DNA of 60,423 nt from Paenibacillus agricola (GTDB lineage Bacteria; Bacillota; Bacilli; Paenibacillales; NBRC-103111), in assembly GCF_011440305.1 (NCBI RefSeq), contig NZ_JAAOIW010000026.1, positions 1 through 60,423 of the forward strand, read 5' to 3'. The translations under genes were made by a program, and so were the position numbers. This document shows positions 44,401 to 52,723 of the stretch, piece by piece; the stretch's first letter is position 1, and the number at the start of each line of letters is the position of its first letter. The notes under the pieces are model-generated. The model was not told the origin of the DNA. It saw nothing but the letters and a program-made list of their open reading frames with translations, and did no database searches.

Positions 44401-45275
44401 GGAACAGATGTGGTTTTATTAAAATGTGGAATCCCTTTTCGAAAGCTTCCACGGGATTCAATGCCGCCTATTCCTTCAAAGCCGCTATGTGTCAAGCTAA
44501 TAACGTCTGCCACATTGACCGTGTCTCGGATCGACGTAAAAGCTACTTTAGCCGCTATGCACAGCGGGTCTAAAGCATGGATCAGGACGCGGGCTGGAGA
44601 ACTGGCATAATTGGCACCAGCCTGCAAAATCGCTTCGAAATGGGATTGGCATGCGCCAGCAATCACCGTAAGCGCATCCTTGTTTTTCTCATATTGCCTG
44701 GCTGTTTTTACCGCATGGACAAAATGATGGGAGTTTTTATAGCTGCCTAGCAGGTTCATATCACCATTTCTTTGATGCTTAATAATACCATCATGACCGG
44801 TAACCACAACAATATCCGGTTTAATCTGAGGCAGTAACCGGTACAGTGCCTCTGCCATCTTGGCTTCAGGCACAAAAAAGCCCTCTGCTGGCACTCTAAG
44901 CTCGCCATATAAGTTCATGCACTTGCGCAAATAAGCGGGGTCACCGTCCAAATGCAGCACCTTGCCGGGCATCTCAAAATAGGAAAGAGGCCCCTTCACC
45001 GCAGAAGGCAAATGGTTCCCGACGGTATCCTTTGGAATTGGAGTTACAAGCTGTAACTCCGGGCTCCGGATCCGATCCATCCAAGGCGGACGCTCCCGGC
45101 TGCTGTCAGGGTAAAAGCTAGGCATCGGTGCCGTGGACAAATCGCTTAGCGGCGCATCAGCGAGCAAACGATATTCCACTCCCCATAGGATGGCTTGCTG
45201 CTGTAGCAGCTCCTGGACTTTAAATACAATATCATGGCCATAAGATCTACGAGTAACCAGATCTCCCTGTTTCAT
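44391..45275 (-). CDS. yabG: Sporulation-specific cysteine protease YabG
   Basis: Peptidase family U57 protease that in B. subtilis processes spore coat proteins and is made late under sigma-K. About 294 residues: KQGDLVTRRSYGHDIVFKV at the start, a central VHLDGD-like segment LHLDGDPAYLRKCMNLYGEL, DIVVVTGHDGIIK and VIAGACQSHFEAILQAGANYASSP, the latter two holding candidate catalytic His and Cys. ATG 45275 is chosen since GGAGG is about 9 bases upstream; a TTG at 45281 starts the longer frame. Confidence 0.94.
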   Translation of the reverse strand: MKQGDLVTRRSYGHDIVFKVQELLQQQAILWGVEYRLLADAPLSDLSTAPMPSFYPDSSRERPPWMDRIRSPELQLVTPIPKDTVGNHLPSAVKGPLSYFEMPGKVLHLDGDPAYLRKCMNLYGELRVPAEGFFVPEAKMAEALYRLLPQIKPDIVVVTGHDGIIKHQRNGDMNLLGSYKNSHHFVHAVKTARQYEKNKDALTVIAGACQSHFEAILQAGANYASSPARVLIHALDPLCIAAKVAFTSIRDTVNVADVISLTHSGFEGIGGIESRGSFRKGIPHFNKTTSVPAP

Positions 45276-45393
45276 GGGCAATCGCCTCCTCGTCTATCTT
45301 ATGGCATCTTAAGGTGATTGGTGATAGCCGTTCTGAGAGGCATATCCCCTCTTTAAGACCAGCCGAAGCCTAAACTTTGGTAGTGCCCCTCGG

Positions 45394-46326
45394 TTATACT
45401 TCGGCGTCTCCTGTTGGGCTATCTGTTAGATTGCCCAAAGCTAAAGCCAAGCACCTGCTTAAACGGGCATATTCCTCCATGGATAAGGTTTCCCCGCGTC
45501 TGGCAGGCTCTATTCCTGCCTCCTGCAAAATACCTTCTAGCTGCCCCTTCGTTTCTTTAGTGAAATAACGCACGGCCAGATTGTTAAAAATCGTTTTTCT
45601 GCGCTGAACGAAGGAGGCTTGGACTACGTCAAAGAAAAAAGCCTCATCCTCTACCTCTACAGCCGGTTTGGACCGCACTTTAAGCCTCATTACGGCCGAG
45701 TCCACATTCGGCTGAGGAATAAACACCGTTCTAGGAACGATCGTGACAACCTCAGGCTCGCAATAATACTGCACCGCGATGCTTAAGCTTCCGTACTCCT
45801 TGCCGCCAGGCGAGGCCGACATGCGGCTGGCTACTTCCTTTTGGATCATCACCACGATATATTCAAGCGGCAGCTTTTCTTCTAACAGCTTCATGATGAT
45901 CGGCGTTGTTATATAATAAGGGAGGTTAGCAACCACACTCACTTGGGCGTATTCGCTGAAATGCTCTTGGAATAAAGCCTGAAGCTCTACCTTTAATATA
46001 TCACCATGCACAACCGTGGCATGGGGATAAGGGGCTAAGGTTTCCTTGAGCAGAGGAAGGAGTCGTTGGTCAATTTCAATCGCGATAACCTTGCCTGCTG
46101 CTTTGGAAAGCTGCTGGGTTAACGCACCAATTCCAGGACCAATTTCCAGCACGCCCTTAGTTGCATCCAAATCAGCTGCCCCCACAATCTTTTGTAAAAT
46201 ATTCGGGTCGACCAAAAAGTTCTGCCCCAGGCTTTTCTTTAATACCAGATGATGCTTTTTCAACAAGTCATTCGTTTTCTTAGGGGAAGCGATATCTTCT
46301 TGCACGTCCAGCCTCGTCGTATCCAT
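45394..46326 (-). CDS. ksgA: 16S rRNA (adenine(1518)-N6/adenine(1519)-N6)-dimethyltransferase
   Basis: Dimethylates two adjacent adenines in the 3' terminal hairpin of 16S rRNA using SAM; loss gives kasugamycin resistance. The 310 residues have [19 protein letters not shown] near 30-48, SAM motif [14 protein letters not shown] near 58-70, the catalytic motif [13 protein letters not shown] near 133-145, and a C-terminal helical domain. It starts 3 bp after the rnmV stop and follows the rnmV-ksgA order of B. subtilis. Confidence 0.97.
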   Translation of the reverse strand: MDTTRLDVQEDIASPKKTNDLLKKHHLVLKKSLGQNFLVDPNILQKIVGAADLDATKGVLEIGPGIGALTQQLSKAAGKVIAIEIDQRLLPLLKETLAPYPHATVVHGDILKVELQALFQEHFSEYAQVSVVANLPYYITTPIIMKLLEEKLPLEYIVVMIQKEVASRMSASPGGKEYGSLSIAVQYYCEPEVVTIVPRTVFIPQPNVDSAVMRLKVRSKPAVEVEDEAFFFDVVQASFVQRRKTIFNNLAVRYFTKETKGQLEGILQEAGIEPARRGETLSMEEYARLSRCLALALGNLTDSPTGDAEV

Positions 46327-46329
46327 ACT

Positions 46330-46896
46330 CTAGCCCTCTTCTTTATCAAGTTGCTGCCAGGCAGCTGCAAATTCTTCACGTGTAATCCGAAACATCCGGC
46401 AGCGGTTATAAAATTGTTTGCCGTTACAATAGCCAATCCCAAGCATTTTACCCATCTCCATACGCCTCGAAGCCGCTAGGGGATGCACGATCAAGCCCGC
46501 CGCTATCAAGTCATCTAACGTAATATCGGATTCAGCGCCCTCGTAGTCGGTACGCACATTCTCCAACGCTTGGCGTATTGCTTTTATTGAAGCATTCTCG
46601 ACACCTATATCCCCCTTGCTGGTCGCTTCCTCCTGAGTGAGAAAGGCATGCTTGCAGCCGGGTACCTGTGCCGTAATGATCTTGCGTATCCGTTCCCCAG
46701 CGTGGTCTGGATCCGTGAAGACAATAATCCCCCTCCGCTGCTGTGCCAGCTTAATACGCCGGATAATTTCTTTGTTAATGGCCGATCCTCCGGTCTCGAT
46801 CGTTTCTGCATCGACAGCCCGCTTAATAGCGGTTGTATCGTCCTTGCCTTCAACTACAATCATTTCCTTTATCACGCTTTGCACCGCGCCTTTCAT
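46330..46896 (-). CDS. rnmV: Ribonuclease M5
   Basis: Matures 5S rRNA precursor in low-GC Gram-positives; the target 5S gene is present at the window edge. The 188 residues carry a TOPRIM domain in the N-terminal half: IVVEGKDDTTAIKRAVDAE with the conserved Glu, and FTDPDHAGERIRKII with the DxD pair. The C-terminal half binds the RNA. The start is uncertain: ATG 46896 has no good ribosome site, and internal GTG or ATG codons down to 46863 would align better with the B. subtilis N terminus. Confidence 0.94.
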   Translation of the reverse strand: MKGAVQSVIKEMIVVEGKDDTTAIKRAVDAETIETGGSAINKEIIRRIKLAQQRRGIIVFTDPDHAGERIRKIITAQVPGCKHAFLTQEEATSKGDIGVENASIKAIRQALENVRTDYEGAESDITLDDLIAAGLIVHPLAASRRMEMGKMLGIGYCNGKQFYNRCRMFRITREEFAAAWQQLDKEEG

Positions 46897-46901
46897 AGCA
46901 G

Positions 46902-46930
46902 AAAAAAGAAGAGGACATCCCCTTCTTTTT
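46902..46930 (-). terminator. Terminator between yabE-like gene and rnmV
   Basis: Minus-strand AAAAGAAGGGGA-TG-TCCTCTTCTTTTTT hairpin with a T tract. It ends the riboswitch-controlled unit. Confidence 0.75.
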
Positions 46931-47016
46931 CGTAATTCTATATATGATGAGTCTGTCCCAATTGCCGATGGCTAAAACAACCTAATAACGACTATGGCCA
47001 TTATTCTTGTTGCCCC

Positions 47017-48156
47017 TTAATCCGAAGTTGGCTTATTGGGTCCGATCACATAAATGGTATATCCTCGCTTCATACCAAAGCGGTTGGCATAGTCGTTGCT
47101 ATCGAAATAGACATCGACCTTGTTCCCTTTGACTGCGCTACCGATATCCTCAGCTCTCCGGAACCCTAAGCCATCAATGTATACCCACCAGCCCAGTGGA
47201 ATCACGGTAGGATCCACTGCAATTGTACGACCTTCCATTACTCTCGTACCCGAGGCTGTAAGCCCGTATTGCGGATGTTCAGCGCTTTTACCTGTCGAAG
47301 CCACACCAGCTGAATAGGCGGTTAGCGTGACATTATTTATAACCTGTTTGACGGCAAAATTCATGCCGCTCTTGGATAATTGCTGTGTGCTGGGCGTTGC
47401 CGCAGATAACACGGTAACCGGATTTTTTGTGCCTATAGCGACAATTTTATTGACGCTCTCGGATTGCACCTTTTCGTCAACCACTGCTTCGGAAATCAGC
47501 TTTCCGTCTTCGAACAGCTTCTCTTTCGTTTTCACGATAACGCCTTCTTGACCTTCTTGCACAACCTGTTCCTTACCTTTAGGCAGCTGCGAATCGCTTG
47601 TCTTTTCGACCTCAAAAGCTATGAGTTCCGAGAACTCTTCCATTTCCTTCTTAACCCGAACGATTTGAATTTCTTCGGTTTCAGACAGTTTGGTTTCAAG
47701 TGCAGGACTAATTTTATCAAGCTCGCCTAAGGAAACTTGAAACTCCTGCAAGGCACTTTCTACCGTTTTGGCAACGGTGTAGTACGTTTTGGTTTCTCCG
47801 TCAGCGGTTAGCTTAAACGGTCTTGCGTGATCGATGGCAATCCGGTCACCCGTATTGACCTTGGCATCCAATGATGCGGAAAGTCGATCATTCTCCCCTA
47901 TTGAAATCCCCTGTTCATCCAGAAAACGCTGCAGAATCCATTGCTTGGTATAAACAACCGATTCTTGTCCATTGACAACAACGGATACCTTCTTGGTAGC
48001 CGTGCCGTATAACATCATCAAAAACATGAAAGTCATAGCGATTGAAAGAAGTGCTACGATCGATATCAAACGCAAGTTTTCATGCTTCCATCGCAATGCG
48101 AAGGACATGCTGGATGATCGTCTTACATGGGGTTGCTCGTGTAGAATAGCTCCCAC
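47017..48156 (-). CDS. yabE: YabE-like cell-wall protein (DUF348, G5, 3D domains)
   Basis: Exported wall protein of the resuscitation-promoting type. One membrane segment or uncleaved signal anchor at about 31-51; two DUF348 (ubiquitin-like) modules at about 55-165, a G5 domain at about 170-250, and a C-terminal 3D domain at about 275-370 with LTAYSAGVASTGKS, GRTIAVDPTVIPLG and VDVYFDSNDYANRFG holding the three conserved Asp residues. 3D domains are lytic-transglycosylase-like (MltA family), so it likely cuts peptidoglycan. Controlled by the c-di-AMP riboswitch and terminator upstream. In B. subtilis yabE sits at the same position, between yabD and rnmV. Confidence 0.93.
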   Translation of the reverse strand: MGAILHEQPHVRRSSSMSFALRWKHENLRLISIVALLSIAMTFMFLMMLYGTATKKVSVVVNGQESVVYTKQWILQRFLDEQGISIGENDRLSASLDAKVNTGDRIAIDHARPFKLTADGETKTYYTVAKTVESALQEFQVSLGELDKISPALETKLSETEEIQIVRVKKEMEEFSELIAFEVEKTSDSQLPKGKEQVVQEGQEGVIVKTKEKLFEDGKLISEAVVDEKVQSESVNKIVAIGTKNPVTVLSAATPSTQQLSKSGMNFAVKQVINNVTLTAYSAGVASTGKSAEHPQYGLTASGTRVMEGRTIAVDPTVIPLGWWVYIDGLGFRRAEDIGSAVKGNKVDVYFDSNDYANRFGMKRGYTIYVIGPNKPTSD

Positions 48157-48365
48157 TTATTCGGTCCTCCTTAAAGCCCCGCCGTCGAATGTTTCACATG
48201 ATTTCATCTGACGCGACTATGGTTTAGGTTTTTGCAATCTTTTCGTTAATATGTTCAACTAGGGGCTGCAATCTACGTTCCATATCGTTCTTCCTGCGTG
48301 CGGATAACACCTCCCCGGTGTAAAGATGTCAAGTTCTGGAACCCCTGCTATTATGACAGGAGAAC

Positions 48366-48405
48366 ACAAAAAAGTCAGCGGAGAAGAGGACTCTTCCCGT
48401 GACTT
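48366..48405 (-). terminator. Expression-platform terminator of the c-di-AMP riboswitch
   Basis: Minus-strand hairpin AAGTCA...TGACTT with an inner GAAGAG/CTCTTC stem, then TTTTTT. It lies 210 bp before the yabE start, in the right position to stop transcription when ligand is bound. Confidence 0.85.
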
Positions 48406-48451
48406 CAATTTATTCCATCAGCATGATGAAATAAAGTACACGACAATCGTT

Positions 48452-48645
48452 ACCTCTCTCTTAACGCTTACGAGGTTAGCTGACGGATTCGGACTTGAGA
48501 GTCGCCCTACTTTGGAATTTGAACCTTGAAACTGTTGGTCCAACCCGAAAGATTCACCCCAGAAATTGTGACTTTTGCCTCATTGAAAGCAATGGGCATT
48601 GCACTTTGTGGTTCCCCCGTTTCCCATTAGGAAACTCAGCGAAAA
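48452..48645 (-). promoter_or_regulatory. c-di-AMP riboswitch (ydaO/yuaA class)
   Basis: The minus strand contains the diagnostic core TCCGAATCCGTCAGCTAACC followed by TCGTAAGCG and GAGAGAGG, preceded by GTAGGGCGACTCTCAAG, GGGGTGAATC and GGGAAACGGGGGAACCAC, in the order of the ydaO/yuaA aptamer. This class binds cyclic di-AMP and turns off wall-hydrolase and potassium genes. It lies in the 718-bp gap between tatD and yabE and is followed by a terminator. No clear promoter was fixed upstream; TTTACA-N18-TAAACT is one candidate near 48685-48714. Confidence 0.95.
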
Positions 48646-48875
48646 TGGAAAATTGGTAATCGTATTAAGTTAATATTGAGTTTACGCCCTTCGGTGCATG
48701 GTTGTAAAGTATACAAACAGGGCAAAAAACGATGAATTTCAACTATATCGGTTCAAATTAGCTGATTTGGGCAATGAAAACCCTATTTATCTTCCGTTTT
48801 CATTATTGATATAAATAATGCTTTAGATATCCCCTTTTACAAGAAAAATGAGATGTTACTTTACCTTGAAATGAT

Positions 48876-49643
48876 TCATTTAATTCCGAATAGTGTAATG
48901 GCATTTTGCGTAGTTAAGCGCCCTAATTCTTCAAGGGAAACCCCTTTGATTTGGGCTGCTGTCTCTGCGACTAATTTCACATAAGAACTCTCATTACGCT
49001 TGCCTCGAAACGGATGGGGCGTCAAATAAGGAGCATCAGTTTCGATCAATAAACGATCAAAGGGTACTTTTTCCAGCACCTCTTTGGGCTGCTTGGCATT
49101 CTTAAAGGTGACAGGTCCGCCGAAGGAAATATAAAAATTCATATCCAGGCACTGCTTGGCGGTCTCCCAGCTTCCAGAGAAGCAATGCATGACGCCGCCG
49201 ACGTCAGCAGCCTTCTCCTCGCGCAGCACTTGCAAAATATCTTGGTGCGCATCACGGTTATGAATCGCAATTGGCATGCCCAGCTTACGGGCCAAGCGGA
49301 TCTGCTGGCGGAATACTAGGTTTTGCACATCCTTGGGGGAGGTATCCCAGTAATAATCGAGCCCGATCTCGCCAATGGCGACCACTTTGGGATGGCTGCA
49401 CAATTGTTCAATCCATTCCAGGTCCTCGGGAGTCATATCCTTAGCATCTACAGGATGCCAGCCTACGGTTGAGTATATAAAATCATATTGCTCCGCCAAA
49501 GCGATCGAGCTCGGAATGGTTTCCCTGTTAAAACCGATATTAATGATTCGACTTATTCCTGCTTGCTTCGCACGTTCTATGACCTCATGTCGATCTTCAT
49601 CGAACTGGGAAGCGTTTAAATGGGCATGGGTGTCAGTTAACAT
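48876..49643 (-). CDS. tatD: TatD-family metal-dependent DNase
   Basis: TIM-barrel amidohydrolase-like enzyme; E. coli TatD is a 3'-5' exonuclease involved in DNA repair. The 255 residues are full length: the metal ligands appear in DTHAHLNASQFDEDR (4-18), GEIGLDYYW near 92-100, HNRDAHQDIL near 127, MHCFSGSWE near 152 and LLIETDAPYLTP near 200. It lies downstream of the HD-domain gene with a 37-bp gap, likely co-transcribed, and upstream of the riboswitch region. Confidence 0.96.
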   Translation of the reverse strand: MLTDTHAHLNASQFDEDRHEVIERAKQAGISRIINIGFNRETIPSSIALAEQYDFIYSTVGWHPVDAKDMTPEDLEWIEQLCSHPKVVAIGEIGLDYYWDTSPKDVQNLVFRQQIRLARKLGMPIAIHNRDAHQDILQVLREEKAADVGGVMHCFSGSWETAKQCLDMNFYISFGGPVTFKNAKQPKEVLEKVPFDRLLIETDAPYLTPHPFRGKRNESSYVKLVAETAAQIKGVSLEELGRLTTQNAITLFGIK

Positions 49644-49680
49644 CGATAAATGCGCCTCTTTTCTTAATTAGCTTTCAAAG

Positions 49681-50970
49681 TTAGGTTTCAAAATCCAGTA
49701 GCTTTCGCAAGTCAGGTGGAATAAACTGGGGATCTACTTGCAGCAACTCCTCTGGATAGTATAAGTGGTACTTGCCCTTGTGAATACCACTAATCGATTG
49801 GACAATTTCGGATTTAAGAGAAATTTCTGTCAACCCATCATTGGGGTCTAACAATAAAATGGGCAGCCTTTCGTCTTCTTCACCAGGTCGATATACATCA
49901 TAAGATAGGTCAGATGGAAAATCGATCTCCATGTAAAAAGTGGGGTCAAAGCCTGCCTCCAGCATCGTAGTACGTAATCTTTCTATTTGCTGCGCATCAA
50001 GCAGCTCGAGAGTGACATATTTAAATAAACGGCGGTTTAAAAAGCGACTGCACAGGTCGGATAGGATGGGATCCTGCTCAGTTGACCATTGCATAAGAAC
50101 AGTCTGCATTAGGGCTTCATCCAGCATATGGTATTCCTCGACAGTCAACGACTTGCGGAACAAGCTGAGGAGCGGCGGCAGCATAAAGGCGAAGCTATAG
50201 CCCTCTTCATACAAATGTTTGGCGCGCCCAAATACTTTTTGCAGGACAATTTCGGCACTGCGTGTAACAGGGTGAAAATAAACCTGCCAATACATTTGAT
50301 AGCGGGACATCAAATAATCCTCAACAGCGTGCATGCCGCTTTCTTTGACGACAATATGCCCTTGAAATGGCCGAATTACCCTTAAAATACGTTCGAGGTC
50401 AAAGGTACCGTAATTGACCCCTGTAAAATAAGCGTCACGAAGCAGGTAATCCATCCGGTCGGCATCCAGTTGGCTCGAAACAAGGCTCACAACAATTTCT
50501 TTGTAATAGGTTTTACAAATGACCCCTGCCACTTGCTGCGGAAAATGCTCGGACACCTTGCGCAGTACTTGGTTCACTTCGGTATCTCCAAGCACAATCC
50601 GGCAAGACCAATCTTCGTGGTGGGTGCCGAATGTTTTCTCGATCGAATGGGAAAAAGGACCATGCCCTATATCATGCAGCAGCGCTGCGCATAAGGAGAG
50701 CAGCCGCTCTTCCTTGGGCCAGTCCTCGTACCCGTTGCGCTCGAATTGCGAGATAATTTTACGAGTTACCTCGTAGACGCCCAAAGAGTGAGAAAAACGG
50801 CTATGCTCGGCTCCGTGGAACGTCATAAAGCAAGTCCCTAGCTGCCTGATTCGGCGAAGCCTTTGGAATTCTTTCGTATTAATTAATTCCCAAATGGTTT
50901 GTTCCTGGACATAAATATATTTGTGGACAGGATCCTTAAAAACTTTTTCTTCCTGTAGTGGGTTCATCAT
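49681..50970 (-). CDS. HD-domain phosphohydrolase (YwfO/dNTPase-like)
   Basis: About 429 residues. The HD metal site is seen as HSRFSHSLGVYEVT (His), AALLHDIGHGPFSHS (HD pair) and SSQLDADRMDYLLRD (Asp), the layout of the SAMHD1/dGTPase-like superfamily that removes triphosphate from dNTPs. The C-terminal 150 residues are less conserved. ATG 50970 is taken (AGGAA 6 bases upstream); a longer frame extends to 51033. It sits where B. subtilis has metS, between abrB and tatD; YwfO is elsewhere in B. subtilis. The substrate is inferred only from fold. Spo0A-box-like sites lie near its start. Confidence 0.85.
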   Translation of the reverse strand: MMNPLQEEKVFKDPVHKYIYVQEQTIWELINTKEFQRLRRIRQLGTCFMTFHGAEHSRFSHSLGVYEVTRKIISQFERNGYEDWPKEERLLSLCAALLHDIGHGPFSHSIEKTFGTHHEDWSCRIVLGDTEVNQVLRKVSEHFPQQVAGVICKTYYKEIVVSLVSSQLDADRMDYLLRDAYFTGVNYGTFDLERILRVIRPFQGHIVVKESGMHAVEDYLMSRYQMYWQVYFHPVTRSAEIVLQKVFGRAKHLYEEGYSFAFMLPPLLSLFRKSLTVEEYHMLDEALMQTVLMQWSTEQDPILSDLCSRFLNRRLFKYVTLELLDAQQIERLRTTMLEAGFDPTFYMEIDFPSDLSYDVYRPGEEDERLPILLLDPNDGLTEISLKSEIVQSISGIHKGKYHLYYPEELLQVDPQFIPPDLRKLLDFET

Positions 50971-50996
50971 AAAGTTTCCTGCACTTTCCTTAAATT

Positions 50997-51046
50997 TTCG
51001 ACATAATAATAATCGAAAAAGGCGAAAAAACAATTATTTTGTCGAA
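50997..51046. promoter_or_regulatory. Spo0A boxes at the HD-hydrolase 5' end
   Basis: TTCGACA at 50997-51003 (TGTCGAA on the minus strand) and TGTCGAA at 51040-51046 on the plus strand are both exact 7-mer matches to the 0A box, in a very AT-rich divergent region. Binding is inference. Confidence 0.4.
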
Positions 51047-51253
51047 TAATATTTTAAAAACACTTCCAATAAATGCTCTTTTCCATTCCTTTATTATCCA
51101 AATAAAACCTTCAATAGTCCTTATATTTCTATAATATTAAGTAGTTTCGAGTAATTTTAGCAAGTTTCATGATAATTTAAATCATTTTTGATCTATATTT
51201 AATGAAAAGTAGGGAGTTAATTCAATAAAACGTAAAAATCGACAAAATCGTTG

Positions 51254-51282
51254 TTGACTATTATGGGAATGGTTGGTATCAT
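51254..51282 (+). promoter_or_regulatory. abrB promoter (sigma-A type)
   Basis: TTGACT (51254-51259), 17-bp spacer, TATCAT (51277-51282). The transcript would start near 51289. Confidence 0.7.
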
Positions 51283-51297
51283 AAGAAATAAGAAATA

Positions 51298-51314
51298 TGT
51301 CGAATAATGACGAT
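51298..51314 (+). promoter_or_regulatory. Tandem Spo0A boxes downstream of the abrB promoter
   Basis: TGTCGAA (51298-51304, exact 0A box) and TGACGAT (51308-51314), exactly 10 bp apart and just after the predicted transcription start. B. subtilis abrB is repressed by Spo0A~P from two 0A boxes in the same downstream position. Confidence 0.75.
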
Positions 51315-51340
51315 TTATTTATGGAGAGGGGACTTATAAC

Positions 51341-51595
51341 ATGTTAAAATCAACTGGTATTGTTAGAAAGGTCGATGAACTGGGCCGCGTTGTTATTCCT
51401 ATCGAGCTTCGTAGAACATTGGGTATCGGCGAAAAAGACGCCTTGGAAATTTATGTAGATGGCGAACGCATTATGTTAAAAAAATACGAGCCTGCTTGTA
51501 TCTTCTGTGGTAATGCAGACAACGTTTCCTACTACAAAGGAAAAATTATTTGTCATGAATGTTTAGCAGATATGCCAATACCTGTGACAAAATAA
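51341..51595 (+). CDS. abrB: Transition-state regulator AbrB with C-terminal zinc ribbon
   Basis: Residues 1-50 are the AbrB swapped-hairpin DNA-binding domain (MLKSTGIVRKVDELGRVVIP, ELRRTLGIGEKDALEIYVDG), almost identical to B. subtilis AbrB. Residues 53-74 replace the usual C-terminal multimerisation domain with C53-x2-C56 and C71-x2-C74, a zinc-ribbon-like pair. At 84 residues it is shorter than B. subtilis AbrB. GGAGAGGGG lies 9-14 bases before the ATG. This is one of two plus-strand genes, divergent from the HD hydrolase and convergent with rsmI. Autoregulation and Spo0A repression are likely from the boxes upstream. Confidence 0.95.
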   Translation: MLKSTGIVRKVDELGRVVIPIELRRTLGIGEKDALEIYVDGERIMLKKYEPACIFCGNADNVSYYKGKIICHECLADMPIPVTK

Positions 51596-51653
51596 GAAAA
51601 ATAGTTTATAATAAGGATAGCACTTCTTACTTAGGTAATTCTAACCTTTTTCA

Positions 51654-51708
51654 TATCTCCTCTTGTCCCTGAATCGCGGAGCTTTCTGCGTTTTGGGGAT
51701 ATTTTTTT
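51654..51708 (+). terminator. Possible terminator after abrB
   Basis: ATATCTCC and GGGGATAT arms (one G-U) enclose an inner CGCGGA/TCTGCG hairpin, followed by TTTTTTT. It lies 58 bp past the abrB stop. Confidence 0.65.
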
Positions 51709-51812
51709 GGAAAGGCACTGTACCATTTTTCACAAAAACGTTCCTCTCCAACACCGCTTCTTACCCATTTAGATACTATTGGCAAACGTGTTCCTTCTAT
51801 AATAAGTAAACA

Positions 51813-51832
51813 AAAAGGGCCGCAGCCCTTCT
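51813..51832 (-). terminator. Intrinsic terminator after rsmI
   Basis: Minus-strand AAGGGC-TGC-GGCCCTT followed by TTTG, immediately after the rsmI stop. Confidence 0.75.
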
Positions 51833-52710
51833 CACGTTTTTTTATGCAAAAAGTTATATAATTCACGTTTGGGCATTTGCCGGTCAGCTGCCGCACGTTT
51901 GATTGCTTCCTTCCGGTCTGAGCCTTGTGTCACATAGTGTTCAACATGCTCCTCCAAACCGAAGGCTTCCCACCATGCGACAGCATTTGCACCTTCAGCT
52001 GCCGTACTTCCTTCAACTACAAAGCAGTATTCGCCTTTAGCCTCATGCTCCAACATATAGTCATAGCACTCACGAATCGTCCCTCTGATAGCCTCTTCAT
52101 ACTTTTTGGTTAGCTCACGGACGAGGCATACCTGTCGCTCAGGGCTCCACACCGCCAGCATCGCCTCCAGTGTCTTGAGAACACGATGTGGCGCTTCGTA
52201 GAATATTAGCGTCTCTTTCGCCAATTGCAGCGCTCCAAGCTCATCAAGCAAATGCTTCTTATCCCTCGGCAGGAAACCAAGGAAGGTGAATCTTTCCGTG
52301 GATAGCCCGGATACGATTAAGGCCGACAAGGCCGCATTCGCTCCTGGTATCGGAATCACATCGATTCCTGCTTCTAAAGCTGATTTGACCAAGTCCGAGC
52401 CAGGGTCGCAAATGGCCGGAAGGCCCGCGTCGCTGACTAAAGCGATGGAATCTCCGTTCTCTAACAAACGCAGCAGCTCGGGACCACTAGCATGCTTATT
52501 ATGCTCGTGGTAGCTCACAAGCCGCGTAGCGATGTCGAAATGCGTCATTAGCTTCCTTGTCTGCCTTGTATCCTCCGCAGCCACCCACTGTACCTCCTTA
52601 AGCACACGGATAGCCCGAAAGGTCATATCTTCCAAATTGCCGATGGGGGTTCCCACCAAGTAAAGCTTTCCTGAGGCCTTATCTTCCTTGTAGCTTTTTT
52701 GAATGTCCAC
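51832..52710 (-). CDS. rsmI: 16S rRNA (cytidine(1402)-2'-O)-methyltransferase
   Basis: SAM-dependent methyltransferase of the tetrapyrrole-methylase fold acting on C1402 of 16S rRNA. The 292 residues contain GKLYLVGTPIGNLEDMTFRA near 14-33, AAEDTRQTRKLM, LVSDAGLPAICDPG (about 91-104) and GFLPRDKK. The start is GTG 52710 with GAGGGAG 5 bases upstream, 13 bp after the trmN6-like stop. In B. subtilis the GIY-YIG gene yazA lies between these two genes; it is absent here. Confidence 0.96.
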   Translation of the reverse strand: MDIQKSYKEDKASGKLYLVGTPIGNLEDMTFRAIRVLKEVQWVAAEDTRQTRKLMTHFDIATRLVSYHEHNKHASGPELLRLLENGDSIALVSDAGLPAICDPGSDLVKSALEAGIDVIPIPGANAALSALIVSGLSTERFTFLGFLPRDKKHLLDELGALQLAKETLIFYEAPHRVLKTLEAMLAVWSPERQVCLVRELTKKYEEAIRGTIRECYDYMLEHEAKGEYCFVVEGSTAAEGANAVAWWEAFGLEEHVEHYVTQGSDRKEAIKRAAADRQMPKRELYNFLHKKT

Positions 52711-52723
52711 TTTGGCTCCCTCG

